From an uncultured Devosia sp. (GTDB lineage: Bacteria; Pseudomonadota; Alphaproteobacteria; Rhizobiales; Devosiaceae), in NCBI RefSeq assembly GCF_913055165.1, contig NZ_CAJXJS010000003.1, forward strand, positions 59,091 to 123,090: DNA of 64,000 nt, written 5' to 3'. Position 1 is the stretch's first letter; the number at the start of each line of letters is the position of its first letter. The translations under genes and the position numbers were made by a program. This document shows positions 28,441 to 37,126 of the stretch, in pieces. Under the pieces are notes generated by a model. It saw nothing but the letters and a program-made list of their open reading frames with translations, was not told where the DNA came from and searched no databases.

Positions 28441-28727
28441 CGTCGCCTCGTTCCACCGAGGCAGCATCACTCAAAACCGGAGCAGCCCCGGGCTTGGTCC
28501 CGCAAATTGGTCGACCGCACCGAGCTCTGTTTCAGTTCCATCCTGGGAACGCTGCGCTGAACCCGGTTCTAGGACGGGCAAAGTATGTGGTCAATCAAAG
28601 GCTTGGCGACAGACCTGCCGAAGCCGGGCGAAACCTTCAAATGCTTCTGAAAATCGTTCGCAAAAACAATGGGTTGCTCGTAGGCGCTGGCTCCGCTAAG
28701 GCCACGGTTCGGACAGGGAGGGCACCC

Positions 28728-29621
28728 ATGGCGATCAATCGCACGCTGGCCATTGCCACTGCAAGCATCGGCGTGGGCCTGATCGTATTGGGACTGAAGT
28801 TCCTGGCCTGGTGGCTCACCGGCTCAATTGCGCTTTTCTCCGATGCGCTGGAATCGATCGTCAATGTGGTGACCGCCATCGCGGCCCTGATCGCGGTGCG
28901 GCTGGCCCAGCGCCCTGCTGACGCGAGCCTGCCCTATGGCTATCACAAGGCGGAATACTTCTCGGCGGTGCTGGTGGGCGTCATGATCATCCTCGCGGCC
29001 ATACTCATCATGCGCGAAGCTGTGATGGGCATACTCAGCCCTGCGATGCCAGAGGCTCCCATCCAGGGACTGGCCGTGAGCGGGGTCGCCAGTGCGATTA
29101 ACCTGGTCTGGGCTCTGGTGCTTCTGCGCCAAGGGCGGACAGCACGATCGCCGGCCATTTCCGCCGACGGCAAACACCTGATGACCGATGTCGTTTCCAC
29201 GTTTGGCGTGCTGATCGGCCTGGTTCTGGTATACGCAACCGGATGGGCGCAACTCGATGCCGGATTGGCAGCGCTGGTGGCGCTCAACATTCTTTGGTCC
29301 GGATGGGGCGTGATCCGAGAAAGTGTCGGCGGGCTGATGGATGTGGCGGTCTCGGGCGATACGCAGAAGACCATTCGCGAGGTCATCGCCACCAGCGCAG
29401 ACGGCGCCATTGAGGCCCACGATATCCGCACCCGGCAAGCTGGCCGGATGACATTCATCGACTTTCATCTCGTGGTCCCCGGCGCGATGAGCGTCGAGGC
29501 AGCGCATGACATTTGCGACCGCATCGAATCGCGTCTGCGCGAGTCTGTGAAGGACGTGCAGATCACCATTCATGTTGAACCCGAGGACAAGGCCAAGCAC
29601 GCCGGCATTGTCGTCCTGTGA
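28728..29621 (+). CDS. Cation diffusion facilitator transporter
   Basis: The 297-residue inner-membrane protein has six hydrophobic segments and a cytoplasmic C-terminal domain, as in divalent-metal/proton antiporters of the CDF family. Metal-site features are ALFSDALESIVN in helix 2 and DGKHLMTDVVS in helix 5; the C-terminal domain has FIDFHLVVPG and ITIHVEPED. The metal is unknown; its position between two cobalamin loci makes cobalt efflux worth testing, but zinc is equally possible. ATG 28728 has GGGAGG upstream. The preceding 287 bases hold no recognised gene or riboswitch. Confidence 0.88.
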   Translation: MAINRTLAIATASIGVGLIVLGLKFLAWWLTGSIALFSDALESIVNVVTAIAALIAVRLAQRPADASLPYGYHKAEYFSAVLVGVMIILAAILIMREAVMGILSPAMPEAPIQGLAVSGVASAINLVWALVLLRQGRTARSPAISADGKHLMTDVVSTFGVLIGLVLVYATGWAQLDAGLAALVALNILWSGWGVIRESVGGLMDVAVSGDTQKTIREVIATSADGAIEAHDIRTRQAGRMTFIDFHLVVPGAMSVEAAHDICDRIESRLRESVKDVQITIHVEPEDKAKHAGIVVL

Positions 29622-29664
29622 GGCGCTTGCGCCACAAATCGGACAGAGGCAATCTGACCTCAGT

Positions 29665-30141
29665 ATGCGTGCACTTGCTCTGATCATTGCGATGCTAGTG
29701 ACCGTCCCCGCGGCGGCGCAATTCTGGTCGCATTATGTGAATGCCCGCTTCGGCTATGAGCTGGACATTCCGCCGGGCTACGAAGGTCAAGGCGAAAGCG
29801 AGAATGGCGACGGGCAGGTTTTCTATCTGCCAGGGCAGCAGCAGGAACTCACCGTGTGGGGTGGGCTGCTGGGCGTGACCTCACCCTCCTTCGAGAACGA
29901 GGCGGCGGATCGGTTTGGCAAGGACAAAGGGGCGTGGACGATAAGCTACCACGCCGCGACGCCGCACTGGGCAAGCTGGTCTGGCACCAACGATGACACG
30001 GTGATGTATCAACGCATGATCCTGCTGTGCGGCGCAAACAGCTATGCGGCGTTCCGGGCAGTGTATCCGGCCAGCGATCTCGCAGGGATGCATGCGGTGA
30101 TAGAGGGTCTTGTGCGGTCGTTTGAGCCGATAGGCTGCTAG
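29665..30141 (+). CDS. Secreted hypothetical protein
   Basis: The 158-residue product has a Sec signal peptide (MRALALIIAMLVTVPAAAQ). The mature part starts FWSHYVNARFGYELDIPPGY, a beta-rich pattern seen in many small periplasmic proteins of Hyphomicrobiales, and has two cysteines near the C-terminus (LLCGANSY and the final IGC). It follows the CDF gene by 43 bases, and its stop overlaps the cobO stop by four bases. No function can be assigned. Confidence 0.72.
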   Translation: MRALALIIAMLVTVPAAAQFWSHYVNARFGYELDIPPGYEGQGESENGDGQVFYLPGQQQELTVWGGLLGVTSPSFENEAADRFGKDKGAWTISYHAATPHWASWSGTNDDTVMYQRMILLCGANSYAAFRAVYPASDLAGMHAVIEGLVRSFEPIGC

Positions 30142-30779
30142 AACTCGATACCCTTCTGCGCCTTCACCCCAGCGCGGAAGTGATGCTTGATCTCCGTCAT
30201 TTCGGTCACGAGGTCGGCGATTTCGATCAGTTCATCCTTTGCGTTGCGGCCAGTGACGATGACATGTTTGTCGCGCGGCTTGTTGGCGAGAACTTCGACC
30301 ACTTCTTGGATGGGTAGGTAGTCGTAGCGCAGGCAGATGTTGAGCTCGTCGAGCAGCACCATATTGTAGCTCGGATCGGCGATCAGCGCCTTGGCCTGAT
30401 CCCAGGCCTTGCGGGCGGCGGCGAGATCGCGCTGGCGGTCGGCGACATCCCAAGTGAAGCCTTCGCCCATGGCATTGATGGTCACCTGGTCGGGAAACTT
30501 GTCGAGCACAGTGCGCTCGCCGGTGTTCCAGACACCCTTGACGAACTGCACCACGCCCACGCGCATGCCATTGCCCAGAGCCCGGAACACCATGCCGAAG
30601 GCGGCCGTCGACTTGCCTTTGCCCTTGCCGGTATGGACAACGAGCAGGCCCTTTTCCTCAGTCTTGGTCGAGAGGATCTTGTCGCGCGCCGCCTTCTTCT
30701 TCTTCATCTTTTCGGCGTGGTACGCGTCACGCTCCGCCTCGGTCATGAGGTCGGTCTTCTTGATCGGCTTGTCAGTCAT
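30138..30779 (-). CDS. cobO: Cob(I)yrinic acid a,c-diamide adenosyltransferase CobO
   Basis: The 213-residue ATP:corrinoid adenosyltransferase attaches the upper adenosyl ligand. Family marks are LLVVHTGKGKGKSTAAFGM (P-loop) around residue 45, GEGFTWDVADRQRD and VLLDELNICLRYDY. A lysine-rich N-terminal helix is normal. It is the last gene of the riboswitch operon and overlaps the P-loop kinase gene by four bases (ATGA). Confidence 0.96.
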   Translation of the reverse strand: MTDKPIKKTDLMTEAERDAYHAEKMKKKKAARDKILSTKTEEKGLLVVHTGKGKGKSTAAFGMVFRALGNGMRVGVVQFVKGVWNTGERTVLDKFPDQVTINAMGEGFTWDVADRQRDLAAARKAWDQAKALIADPSYNMVLLDELNICLRYDYLPIQEVVEVLANKPRDKHVIVTGRNAKDELIEIADLVTEMTEIKHHFRAGVKAQKGIEF

Positions 30780-31342
30780 TTCAGGCGCTCCGCGTGGGCA
30801 ATGATACTGCGCGCCGCTTCTTCAGGCGGCATATCCGAGGTGTCGAGATCGAGACGGTTCGGGTGTTCAATGCGCAGCAAGTCTTCCGTGCGCCGCTTAC
30901 GCGCCGCGCCCTCGACATCGGTAAGTTTCAGGCGCTCGGATCGGTCAGGAGAGTTGACTCGGGCGGCGTGGGCCGCATCCGACGCGGCCAAAAGGACTGG
31001 GACAAACACGTTGCCTCGCCGCGCGGCGACGGCCTTCACCTGCTCATAGGCAGCGTGATCTCTAGGGTCACTTTCGATTAGGCAGTTGGTCAACACGAAG
31101 CTGGCATTGCGTGGTGTCATCTCCTCGATTGCCTTGAAGGCCTGGTCCCGGATGATGCCAATCAGGTCCCAGACGCCCTCGGGAAGGGGCGTTCTGCCAT
31201 CAGCACGGATCAGGGAGAAAATGACGTTGTTGGCCAAGTGATTATCGAACAGCCTGGCGTCGGTAAGGGCACAGATTGCCCGGGCAACCGTCAATTTGCC
31301 CACGCCAAAGTGGCCGATGAGGTAGACGATGGTGTTGTTCAC
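30776..31342 (-). CDS. P-loop nucleotide kinase-like protein between cobN and cobO
   Basis: The 188-residue protein starts with a Walker A motif YLIGHFGVGKLTVARAI and has the size and layout of shikimate/adenylate-type small kinases. Further features are DNHLANNVIFSLI and a basic segment ARKRRTEDLL that could be a lid. Start is a GTG two bases after the cobN stop; its own stop overlaps the cobO start. No known cobalamin enzyme matches. Tight coupling to cobN and cobO suggests a corrinoid-related or metal-related role, but it could be an unrelated passenger. Confidence 0.7.
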   Translation of the reverse strand: MNNTIVYLIGHFGVGKLTVARAICALTDARLFDNHLANNVIFSLIRADGRTPLPEGVWDLIGIIRDQAFKAIEEMTPRNASFVLTNCLIESDPRDHAAYEQVKAVAARRGNVFVPVLLAASDAAHAARVNSPDRSERLKLTDVEGAARKRRTEDLLRIEHPNRLDLDTSDMPPEEAARSIIAHAERLK

Positions 31343-31344
31343 GA

Positions 31345-34300
31345 TTACTCCCCAAGCAAAGCATAGGCGGAATTAGAGCGCGGCGACCAGAGGCCGCGCC
31401 TACGGGCTTCGTTGAACTTGGCGATCAATTCGTCATAACCGAAGTGATTGGCCTCGATCAGCCACTGCCGCACGGCGTCGTCTTCAATGAAGGCCTCGAA
31501 GGCGAGGTCGAAATGATGGGTTTTCACCGCGCCGGTTGTTGCGGCGAAAGCGAACATGAAATCGACCGTGGCGATGATCTCGAAGGCGCCGCGATAGCCG
31601 TGACGCATCATGCCGGCAATCCATTTCGGGTTAACGACGCGACTGCGCATGACGTGGCTGATTTCCTCGTCCAGCGTGCGGATTTTCGGCGTTTCGGGGC
31701 GAGAGTGATCGCTGTGATAGGCGGCGGGTTTGTGCCCGGACAGGGTTTCGGCAGCGAGGAAGAGACCGCCCTCGAACTGATAGTAATTGTCGCTGTCGAG
31801 CAGGTCGTGCTCGCGATTGTCCTGATTGTGGATGACGGCGTCGATCTCACTCAAACGGGCGCGGAAGCGGTCATGCATGGGCGTACCAGTGACGGTTGCG
31901 CCGTAGGCGTACTGCCCCCAGATCACGGCCTGATCGGCGAGGTCGGCCTTGCTTGACCAGTTGCCGCTGTCGATGAGCTGGCCGAGCCCGGCGCCGTAGG
32001 TGCCAGGTTTTGAACCGAAAATTCGCGCGCCGGCTGCAAGTGCGGCGTCGGCTTCGGATTGGCCTTGCGCCATGAGACCTAGCGCTTCAGCGCGCATGCG
32101 GGCGGCGATGGGATTGTCATCCTCTGGTTCGTCTAGTGCGCCAATGGCGCGGACGGCGCGGTCGAACAGGGCAATCTGGGCCGGGAAGGCGTCGCGGAAG
32201 AAGCCGGAAATTCTGAGGGTGACGTCGACACGTGGGCGGCCGAGTTTTGCCAACGGGATGATCTCGTAGCCCGCAACGCGAAGCGAGCCGGGATCCCAGG
32301 TGGGTTTTGCGCCAATCAGCGCTAGTGCCTGGGCGATGTCGTCGCCGCCGGTGCGCATATTGGCCGTGCCCCAAACCGAAAGAGCGACGGCGCGCAGGTG
32401 GTGACCATGGTCCTGGAGGTGCCGCAACACGAGGCTTTCGGCAGATTTTCTGCCGAGTTCCCAGGCACTTGGCGTGGGGACGGCGCGGGCATCGACGGAG
32501 TAGAAATTTCGCCCCGTGGGCAGGACATCGAGGCGTCCGCGCGAGGGGGCGCCGGAGGGACCGGGGGCAACGAATTTGCCATCGAGCGCATCGAGAAAGG
32601 CCTGCATTTCTGCGGGGCCGGACGCGACGAGGCGGGGCTTGATGAGGGTGTCGACCGTGTCGAGAACGGCGCGGGTGGCGCGCCAGTCCGTTGGGCAGGC
32701 CATGGTGCCGGAGACGAGATCGGCGGCAATCAGCTCGAGGCGTTCGACTATGTCGCCCGCGGTGCGGATGAGAGACCCCCGCTCGGCCTCCCCCTGGCAG
32801 GGGGAGGAGAAGAATTTGGGTTGCGGCCCATACCAGGGGTCGCCCAGTTTGGCCGCCAGTGGGTCGAAACCGAGTTTGAGATCGTCGGCCACGGCGCGGA
32901 TCAGCGAATTATCCCCGGGCGTTTCGCCCCTTGGCACTCTGGCCAGCGCGACGGCAAGGTCTCGCGCCATCCCTACCCCTGGCGACGAGCCGAAGACATG
33001 CAGCCCGTCGCGTATCTGCGCTTCCTTCAAATCACAGAGGAAGTTGTCGATCTTGATCAGGGCCTCGGCCTCGCTTTCGGGCAGGCCGATGTCCTGATCG
33101 AGACGGCTGTCGCGGGTGAAGTCGAGAATGCGGCGTCGGAGATCGGCGAGGCGGCGGCGGTCCATGCCCGCGGCTGCGTAATACTCGTCGAGCAGGGCTT
33201 CGAGGTCCTTGAGTGGCCCATAGGTTTCCGCGCGGGTGAGCGGGGGCACGAGATGGTCGATGATGACGGCGCCGGTGCGGCGCTTGGCCTGGGTGCCCTC
33301 GCCCGGGTCATTGACGATGAAGGGGTAGAGATGCGGCAACTGGCCCCAAAGGGCGTCGGGATAGCAGTCGGCATCCAGAGCCGCGGATTTTCCGGGCAAC
33401 CATTCGAGCGTGCCATGCTTGCCATTGTGGATGAGGGCGTGGGCGCCGAAGTCGTGGCGCAGCCAGAGATAGGCGGCGATATAGGCGTGGGGCGGTACGA
33501 GATGGGGGTCGTGATAGCTCAGCGTCTCGTCGACCTGCCAGCCGCGAGCGGGCTGGAGCAGGATGGTGATATTGCCGAAGCGGTGGCCCGGGAGGTGGAA
33601 GGCGTCGTCGCGGATGAACGGATCGCAAGCGGGATCGCCCCAACGGGCAGTAACAGCGGTGCGGATTTCTTCGGGCAGGGTGGCGAAGAGCTCGGAGTAG
33701 TGAGCGAGGGGGAGGATCGCGTCGGACTGGCCGCGCTGTGGGTCGGCGTTGGTGGGGCCGGAGGTGAGGAGGGTGATGAGGTCGGCAGAGGTGTGGGGAT
33801 AGTCCGACGCCTCATATCCCGCCCTTTCCAGTTCCATCAGCATCCGCACCGTCGATTCCGGCGCGTCGTAGCCGACGCCGTTGGCAAGGCGCCCGTCGCG
33901 GATGGGGTAGTTGGCGAGGACAAGGGCGATACGGCGGTCGGCGCGCGAGGTCGAGCGCAGGCGGGCCCAGTTGAAGGCGAGATCGACGGCGCGGGTTATG
34001 CCGCCTTGATCGGGAGCATAAGCGCTGAGGGGACATTGGGTGCGTTCGTGCCAGACGGCGTCGGCCTTGTGGCCGACGAGGATGCCGCCGATGCGGCCAT
34101 CGACTTCGGGCATGACCAGATACATGGCCATGTCTTTTGAGGAGAGACCCTGCGGGTCAGCCAGCCATTGGGCCTCGGAGCGGCCCGACTGGATGAGCTG
34201 GATTACCGGAGCGTCGGTGCCGGCGAAGGGGTTCGATTTGTCGTCGAGATCAGCCACGCCGAGGGCAAATGCTGTGAGGTTGAGAATCGCCGAGGGCGGG

Positions 34301-35175
34301 AAGGCGGCGAGCGCATTCTGGACGAAACGGACACAGGCGGCCTCCTTGAGGGAGGAGACCAGAAGCGGGACCGGGGCAAGGCCGCGGGCTTCGAGTTCGG
34401 CAATGAGGGCTTCGAGCGTGGCGGTGCCGGCGCCTTCGAGGGCAGCGCGGTAGAAGAGGATGGGGATGTGGGGGCCGGGATGGTCGCCCTCGTGGTTCGA
34501 GGTGCCCTGTGGGCGCACCTCACCATGAGGGCTGGCGGAACACTTCACGTGAAGGGCGCGCAGGCCGGCTTCCTCGGTCATACCGGTGGCGGGGTGCCAG
34601 ATGCCGAAGCGGGGGAAGGGGTGGGGTGGCAGTTCGTCGGACAGCAAGGCCCCCTCACCCGCCGCTTCGCGGCGACCTCTCCCCCCAGGGAGAGGTGTGG
34701 CGAGGGCCGCGATGGCGCGCAAGATTGCGTCGGCATTGTCGGGGCCGCCGGCGATGAAGAGGCGGTGGAGTGTGGCCCAGTCGTCGGGGTGGATGGTGGA
34801 GCGCGCTTGCAGGATGGGGTCGGGATTGGCGTCGCCGGGCAAGAGAACCAGCGGGATGCGGTGATTGGTGCAGAGGGCGGTTAGCTCGTCGACGCCATAC
34901 TGGAAATAGGCAGCACCGCCGATGAGACGGAGAACGACGAGGCGGGCACGGCTGACGGTTTGCTCCACCCACATGTCGACGGAGAGATTGTTCGAGAGCC
35001 GCAGGGTATTGGCGAGGCGTAGGCCGTCCTCTCCCGCCCTGTCGGCGGCGCCGGCCAGCATGGCCAGTTCGCTGTCCGCCGAGGAGGCGAAGATGTAGGC
35101 GCCGGGGCTTTGGGCGAGGTCAATGGCCTCGCCCTCCTGCTGGATCGCACCGGCCTGGGCGGAGAGGAGGTGCAT
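31345..35175 (-). CDS. cobN: Cobaltochelatase subunit CobN carrying in-frame palindromic inserts
   Basis: The 1276-residue large subunit inserts cobalt into hydrogenobyrinic a,c-diamide in the aerobic pathway, with CobS and CobT (not in this window). Family blocks include HNGKHGTLEWLPGKSAAL (mid-protein) and the C-terminal YHSDHSRPETPKIRTLDEE. Three segments do not look like CobN: residues about 157-175 (PLPGGRGRREAAGEG), about 215-230 (SPHGEVRPQGTSNHE) and about 787-801 (SSPCQGEAERGS). Each is the translation of a strong DNA palindrome listed separately. The frame is open throughout, so the gene may still be functional. cobW is three bases upstream; the kinase gene is two bases downstream. 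Confidence 0.95.
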   Translation of the reverse strand: MHLLSAQAGAIQQEGEAIDLAQSPGAYIFASSADSELAMLAGAADRAGEDGLRLANTLRLSNNLSVDMWVEQTVSRARLVVLRLIGGAAYFQYGVDELTALCTNHRIPLVLLPGDANPDPILQARSTIHPDDWATLHRLFIAGGPDNADAILRAIAALATPLPGGRGRREAAGEGALLSDELPPHPFPRFGIWHPATGMTEEAGLRALHVKCSASPHGEVRPQGTSNHEGDHPGPHIPILFYRAALEGAGTATLEALIAELEARGLAPVPLLVSSLKEAACVRFVQNALAAFPPSAILNLTAFALGVADLDDKSNPFAGTDAPVIQLIQSGRSEAQWLADPQGLSSKDMAMYLVMPEVDGRIGGILVGHKADAVWHERTQCPLSAYAPDQGGITRAVDLAFNWARLRSTSRADRRIALVLANYPIRDGRLANGVGYDAPESTVRMLMELERAGYEASDYPHTSADLITLLTSGPTNADPQRGQSDAILPLAHYSELFATLPEEIRTAVTARWGDPACDPFIRDDAFHLPGHRFGNITILLQPARGWQVDETLSYHDPHLVPPHAYIAAYLWLRHDFGAHALIHNGKHGTLEWLPGKSAALDADCYPDALWGQLPHLYPFIVNDPGEGTQAKRRTGAVIIDHLVPPLTRAETYGPLKDLEALLDEYYAAAGMDRRRLADLRRRILDFTRDSRLDQDIGLPESEAEALIKIDNFLCDLKEAQIRDGLHVFGSSPGVGMARDLAVALARVPRGETPGDNSLIRAVADDLKLGFDPLAAKLGDPWYGPQPKFFSSPCQGEAERGSLIRTAGDIVERLELIAADLVSGTMACPTDWRATRAVLDTVDTLIKPRLVASGPAEMQAFLDALDGKFVAPGPSGAPSRGRLDVLPTGRNFYSVDARAVPTPSAWELGRKSAESLVLRHLQDHGHHLRAVALSVWGTANMRTGGDDIAQALALIGAKPTWDPGSLRVAGYEIIPLAKLGRPRVDVTLRISGFFRDAFPAQIALFDRAVRAIGALDEPEDDNPIAARMRAEALGLMAQGQSEADAALAAGARIFGSKPGTYGAGLGQLIDSGNWSSKADLADQAVIWGQYAYGATVTGTPMHDRFRARLSEIDAVIHNQDNREHDLLDSDNYYQFEGGLFLAAETLSGHKPAAYHSDHSRPETPKIRTLDEEISHVMRSRVVNPKWIAGMMRHGYRGAFEIIATVDFMFAFAATTGAVKTHHFDLAFEAFIEDDAVRQWLIEANHFGYDELIAKFNEARRRGLWSPRSNSAYALLGE
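32787..32807. repeat. Palindromic element 3 inside cobN
   Basis: CCTCCCCC, a TGGCA loop and GGGGGAGG form a perfect 8-bp stem. The wider unit, about 32772-32816, encodes SSPCQGEAERG in the cobN frame, a peptide familiar as the translation of GC-rich intergenic repeats. Confidence 0.7.
34487..34531. repeat. Palindromic element 1 inside cobN
   Basis: The arms CCCTCGTGGTTCGAGGTG and CACCTCACCATGAGGG around CCCTGTGGGCG give a near-perfect 45-base palindrome. It matches the pattern of the CTCAT...GAGGTGCG / CGCACCTC...ATGAG repeats common in Hyphomicrobiales intergenic DNA (from memory). It is translated in the cobN frame. Confidence 0.7.
34652..34706. repeat. Palindromic element 2 inside cobN
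   Basis: Nested stems: outer CCCTC...GAGGG, inner GCCGC-TTCG-CGGC and ACCTCTCCC-CCCA-GGGAGAGGT. This double-hairpin layout is typical of mobile palindromic units. Its CCTCTCCC core also occurs in the intergenic palindrome at 3211-3230. Confidence 0.75.
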
Positions 35176-35178
35176 ATC

Positions 35179-36228
35179 TTAGGCCGCTGCCTGCTCCAGG
35201 CTCGTAGTGATGGCGGCGCGATCGAGCGGCTGTTCGCCGATGACGACGAGCGCAGTTTCGCGCTTTTCGTTGGGCTTCCACGGCCGATCAAAATAGGCGG
35301 TGACGCGGGGACCGACGGCCTGGATGGCGAGACGCGCTGCGGCGCCGGGGATTGCGGCGAAGCCTTTCAGCCGCAGCACATCGTGGGCCTTGATGGTGTC
35401 CTCGATGATCGAGAGCAGGTGATCTTTGCCCTGAATGTACGGCAAGGTCAGGGAGAAACTGTCGAAATCGTCGTGCTCGTGGGTTTGCCCGCCATGCTCC
35501 AGTTCGTGGTGGCTGGGTCGGTTGGCAATGTCGTCTTCCGAGGACATACCCATGCCCAGCAATGCTGTGATATCGACATGGCCATTGGCAGCGCGGACGA
35601 TGCCGACACCGGGGCGGAGTTCGGCCCTGATGGTGTTTTCGACGGTGTCGAGCATGGCGGCGTCGACCAGATCGGTCTTGTTGATGATGACCATGTCGGC
35701 GGCTGAGAGCTGGTCCTCGAAGAGTTCGCCCAGCGGCGTCTCGTGATCGAGCATCTCGTCCTGGCGGCGCTGGGCGTCGACGGCGGCTTCGTCACTGGCA
35801 AAGCGGCCTTCTGCCAGCGCGGCAGCGTCGGCGACAGTAACGACACCGTCGATAGTCACCTGGGCCTTGATCTCGGGCCAGTTGAAGGCGCGGATCAGCG
35901 GCTGCGGCAAAGCGAGACCGGAGGTTTCGATGACGATGTGATCAAATTTTTCGTCGCGCGCCAGCAGGGCCTGCATGGTTGGAATAAACTCGTCGGCGAC
36001 GGTGCAGCAGATGCAGCCATTGGAGAGTTCAACCATATCCTCTTCGCGGCAGGTCTCGTCGCCGCAACCGGCGAGAATATCCTTGTCGACGCCGAGGTCG
36101 CCGAACTCATTGATGATGAGCGCGATGCGCTTGCCCTTGGGGGCATGCGCCAGCATGTGGCGCACGAGGGTGGTCTTGCCAGCGCCGAGGAAGCCGGTGA
36201 TGACGGTGGTGGGAATCTTGGCGGTCAT
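35179..36228 (-). CDS. cobW: CobW-type G3E GTPase
   Basis: The 349-residue metallochaperone-type GTPase has P-loop [16 protein letters not shown], the metal-binding GCICC motif, NKTDLV, and a His-rich stretch (HHELEHGGQTHEHDD) in the linker before the C-terminal CobW domain. In cobalamin loci CobW is thought to deliver cobalt to CobNST. It precedes cobN by three bases, which fits that role. The window also holds a second COG0523 GTPase next to the zinc genes (39628-40824). Confidence 0.95.
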   Translation of the reverse strand: MTAKIPTTVITGFLGAGKTTLVRHMLAHAPKGKRIALIINEFGDLGVDKDILAGCGDETCREEDMVELSNGCICCTVADEFIPTMQALLARDEKFDHIVIETSGLALPQPLIRAFNWPEIKAQVTIDGVVTVADAAALAEGRFASDEAAVDAQRRQDEMLDHETPLGELFEDQLSAADMVIINKTDLVDAAMLDTVENTIRAELRPGVGIVRAANGHVDITALLGMGMSSEDDIANRPSHHELEHGGQTHEHDDFDSFSLTLPYIQGKDHLLSIIEDTIKAHDVLRLKGFAAIPGAAARLAIQAVGPRVTAYFDRPWKPNEKRETALVVIGEQPLDRAAITTSLEQAAA

Positions 36229-36301
36229 GTCGTTTCCGTCTGCAAGTCAAATGGCGCGCCGCCGTTTCCGGGGGCGCGCATATGATTGATGGGTGTGGGC
36301 C

Positions 36302-36973
36302 TCAGGCGTAGAGGCGCGGGGTGACAAGACCGGTCTTGCCCAGGCCACGCACCAGCTTGGCACCGGCGAGAACGGCCAGATCAACCAGCGGCTCGAGCAG
36401 GACAACCAGCATGTAGGCGCCGCCGAAGGTGACGATCGACGTAAGGTTCTCCGCGCCAAAACCCTGGCCATAGAGCGCCCAGAAGGCGACCCAGAGCACG
36501 ACGCCGCCCTGATAGGTTGCCGAGAGGGCAAGAGCCTGGCCGTAGCGCAGGTCCACATAGGGCGTGTTGGGCGCAATGATGCGATCAGCCACGAACTTGA
36601 TGGCGACGAGCGGCGCCACCAGCGTGGTGACATTGGCAAAATATTGCGGCAGGTCGAAGGGTGCGAAGAACAGGCCCTGAATAAGCAATCCCAGCGCCAG
36701 TCCGGCCGCAGCAGGGGCCGCTCCGAATACCAGGAGCAGGGTGGAACCGAGGATGAGGTGCACCTCGCTGACGCCGACTGGGTAGTGGGGGAAGATTTCG
36801 AAGAAATTGAAGACAGCGGCAGTCGCTAGAACAGTGCGCGCCAGCAGCGATATCGGGCCGTGCTCACGGATCGCTTCGCCTGCGAGTTTGACGGTCATGG
36901 CTCCGGCGGCGGCCGCCGTGCCATAGGCCAGCAGCATCTTTTCGGGGGATACGAGTTCGGGTTCGATGTGCAT
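36302..36973 (-). CDS. CbiM-like ECF transporter permease (cobalt uptake)
   Basis: The 223-residue protein has six or seven hydrophobic segments and begins MHIEPELV. CbiM/NikM proteins use the N-terminal Met-His to coordinate the metal, so the ATG at 36973 is the functional start rather than the one four codons upstream. Conserved GVSEVHLILGSTLLL around residue 77 supports the family. Being the first gene after a cobalamin riboswitch points to cobalt. The CbiN, CbiQ and CbiO partners are not adjacent, so it either uses distant energising components or works alone. Confidence 0.82.
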   Translation of the reverse strand: MHIEPELVSPEKMLLAYGTAAAAGAMTVKLAGEAIREHGPISLLARTVLATAAVFNFFEIFPHYPVGVSEVHLILGSTLLLVFGAAPAAAGLALGLLIQGLFFAPFDLPQYFANVTTLVAPLVAIKFVADRIIAPNTPYVDLRYGQALALSATYQGGVVLWVAFWALYGQGFGAENLTSIVTFGGAYMLVVLLEPLVDLAVLAGAKLVRGLGKTGLVTPRLYA

Positions 36974-37126
36974 CGGGGCATCCAAGATGAGAATTGGGAA
37001 ATACAGGAACGGGCGTCATGCAACTCTCGCAGCATAGGCGCGTGGGACAGCTAGTCCCGATCCAGAGCTAGCCGGACGGCTTGATCATCTTGGCCTCCAC
37101 CTGTCCCACCGACAGTCGGGAAATCT

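Noticed and set aside
28441..28727. Possible metal riboswitch before the CDF transporter
   Set aside because: No conserved NiCo, czcD or yybP-ykoY elements could be recognised; only a good ribosome-binding site at its end.
32398..34140. 580-codon plus-strand frame
   Set aside because: Antisense to cobN; composition is a mirror of the real gene.
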